A stretch of DNA of 5,005 nt. Source: RGIG2041 sp045532715. Its GTDB lineage: Bacteria > Bacillota > Clostridia > UBA1381 > UMGS1253. The notes beneath the pieces are model-generated. The model made no database searches, was not told the DNA's origin, and saw only the letters and a list, made by a program, of their open reading frames with translations. The stretch spans positions 1 to 5,005 of the forward strand of contig JAZSGM010000077.1 in assembly GCA_045532715.1 (NCBI GenBank), in the 5' to 3' direction. The translations under genes and the position numbers were made by a program. Shown one piece after another: positions 4,423-5,005 of the stretch; the first letter of the stretch is position 1, and each line of letters opens with the position of its first letter.

Positions 4423-4454
4423 GACGCGCCCGACATTTCGGGACGCGCCTTTTT
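4423..4454. terminator. Bidirectional intrinsic terminator between convergent operons
   Basis: CGCG-CCCGA (4425-4433) pairs with TCGGG-A-CGCG (4438-4447), with one bulged A and a CATT loop. Rightward it is followed by CCTTTTTATT (T-run 4450-4454). Leftward it is followed by TCTTTTTG on the minus strand. It ends the rightward small-gene operon and the leftward pair from the right edge, whose last stop is at 4457. Confidence 0.85.
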
Positions 4455-4456
4455 AT

Positions 4457-4786
4457 TCACAGTTCCGTCAATTTCCGCATGACGCCGTTATATGCTCTTG
4501 GATTTAACATCTGTAACACGTCGATTAACTCACCTATGATTTTCCACGCTTCCGGCGCGGGTTTTCCTGCGATTGCGCGGAAGAAATCACTCTCCCCATA
4601 ATCCCCGACGCGTTCTTCCGTCGCCGCGCCGTCACGACTGACGCCTACAGGCGCACTAAAGGAGATTGTATCAGGGTAAAGATTATTGCGGACGATGTAC
4701 AGAGACGCTAAATCACGGGCGTTTGTGCGGTTTAACTTCCCCTCTTCATATTCGGAGATTTCGCGGTCAATTTCGCGCTTTGTCAC
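4457..4786 (-). CDS. Small phage-like protein of unknown function
   Basis: A 109-residue soluble protein. The N-terminal half is helical (MTKREIDREISEYEEGKLNR, then NARDLASLYIVRNNLYP, residues 1-38). A polar central stretch with DYGESDFFRAIAGK (62-75) follows, then a C-terminal helix pair ELIDVLQMLNPRAYNGVMRKL (86-107). This layout, with a YG-SDF-RA-AG motif and a final NPR-Y--VM-K-, matches a family of small proteins I associate with clostridial prophages, with no known role. It starts with GTG 6 nt after the upstream stop, in the same frame and without a clear ribosome binding site, so its translation probably depends on reinitiation. There is no in-frame ATG near the start. It ends at the bidirectional terminator. 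Confidence 0.75.
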   Translation of the reverse strand: MTKREIDREISEYEEGKLNRTNARDLASLYIVRNNLYPDTISFSAPVGVSRDGAATEERVGDYGESDFFRAIAGKPAPEAWKIIGELIDVLQMLNPRAYNGVMRKLTEL

Positions 4787-4792
4787 GGCAAA

Positions 4793-5005
4793 TCACGCCG
4801 TTTCCAGCTCTTTTTTGAACCGCTTAATCATTTCCCGCGTGGGTTCGTCTTTCGCTATCTCCATGAGTTCCTCGACGTGTTCCACGAGTTCATCCCGTGC
4901 GCCGTCGTAGCTCATACCGCCGTTGCGGGAATAGCCGCGCCGCCCACTGTAACCGCCGTCACGGGAATAACGCCCCATGCTGTCGCGGCGCACGTTTCCA
5001 GTTCT
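4793..5005 (-). CDS. Small phage-like protein with Arg/Gly/Ser/Tyr-rich repeats (5' end off the window)
   Basis: The N-terminal part is a low-complexity run of GYSR-type repeats (MGRYSRDGGYSGRRGYSRNG), basic and probably disordered. A helical C-terminal part follows, DELVEHVEELMEIAKDEPTR then MIKRFKKELETA. This pairing of SRDGYSR repeats with a short acidic helix and the conserved P-TR stretch is typical of a small family found in clostridial prophages, as I recall it. The function is unknown; the repeats suggest nucleic-acid or protein scaffolding. The frame remains open to base 5005. In-frame GTG 4993 and ATG 4978 are possible starts but lack a good ribosome binding site, so I mark it as partial. 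It is followed after 6 nt by the next leftward gene in the same frame. Confidence 0.72.
   Translation of the reverse strand, partial: RTGNVRRDSMGRYSRDGGYSGRRGYSRNGGMSYDGARDELVEHVEELMEIAKDEPTREMIKRFKKELETA

Noticed and set aside
4151..4460. Leftward open frames overlapping the 44-residue gene and the terminator
   Set aside because: They cross a bidirectional terminator and lie opposite a small gene with a strong ribosome binding site.

Overview
The window looks like part of a mobile genetic element (prophage, phage-plasmid or plasmid-like island) from a Gram-positive-type Bacillota genome, probably Clostridia or Negativicutes. The reasons are strong AGGAGG-type ribosome binding sites, short tightly packed genes, GTG and TTG starts, a VirE-type replication helicase, a ribbon-helix-helix regulator and a set of small phage-like proteins. 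There is no integrase, capsid or rRNA/tRNA gene here, so the exact element type cannot be fixed. Taxonomy is inferred from style only.

Left edge (1-277): the first 48 bases match the right end of an IS608-like IS200/IS605 element. They hold a GAAT guide, a hairpin with an extrahelical T, and a terminal TCAA. The end sits directly against the C-terminal part of a DUF5067-like gene, which appears to have lost its 5' part to the insertion.

Non-coding block (278-814): an AT-rich stretch carries ten GTAAC/GTTAC sites in about 350 bp, many of them in a longer TGTAACRGCAAA repeat on both strands. It also has two in-phase DnaA boxes and a perfect 10-bp palindrome. I read it as a replication origin. 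The leftward terminator of the replication gene closes it on the right.

Replication control block (815-2888): a leftward pair encodes a small RHH (CopG/Arc-type) protein and a VirE-like AAA+ helicase, translationally coupled by a TTGA overlap. On the opposite strand, inside the 5' part of the helicase gene, a near-consensus extended -10 promoter is followed about 75 nt later by a strong intrinsic terminator. This predicts a short antisense RNA against the helicase mRNA. The order RHH repressor / antisense RNA / replication protein parallels the copG-rnaII-repB control circuit of pMV158-type plasmids, here attached to an unrelated type of replication protein. An intergenic region with repeated ATCAGTWAAT motifs separates this operon from a divergent one.

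Rightward operon (2823-4455): a TATAAT promoter drives four small genes: a coiled-coil protein with a C-terminal RFDSKA motif, a J-domain protein with an added W-rich domain, a 110-aa protein and a 44-aa protein. It ends at a terminator usable from both sides. From the right edge, two small leftward genes of phage-like type converge on the same terminator; the outer one runs off the window.

The most interesting part is the replication module: origin repeats, helicase, predicted antisense RNA and RHH regulator together form what looks like a self-contained copy-number control system.
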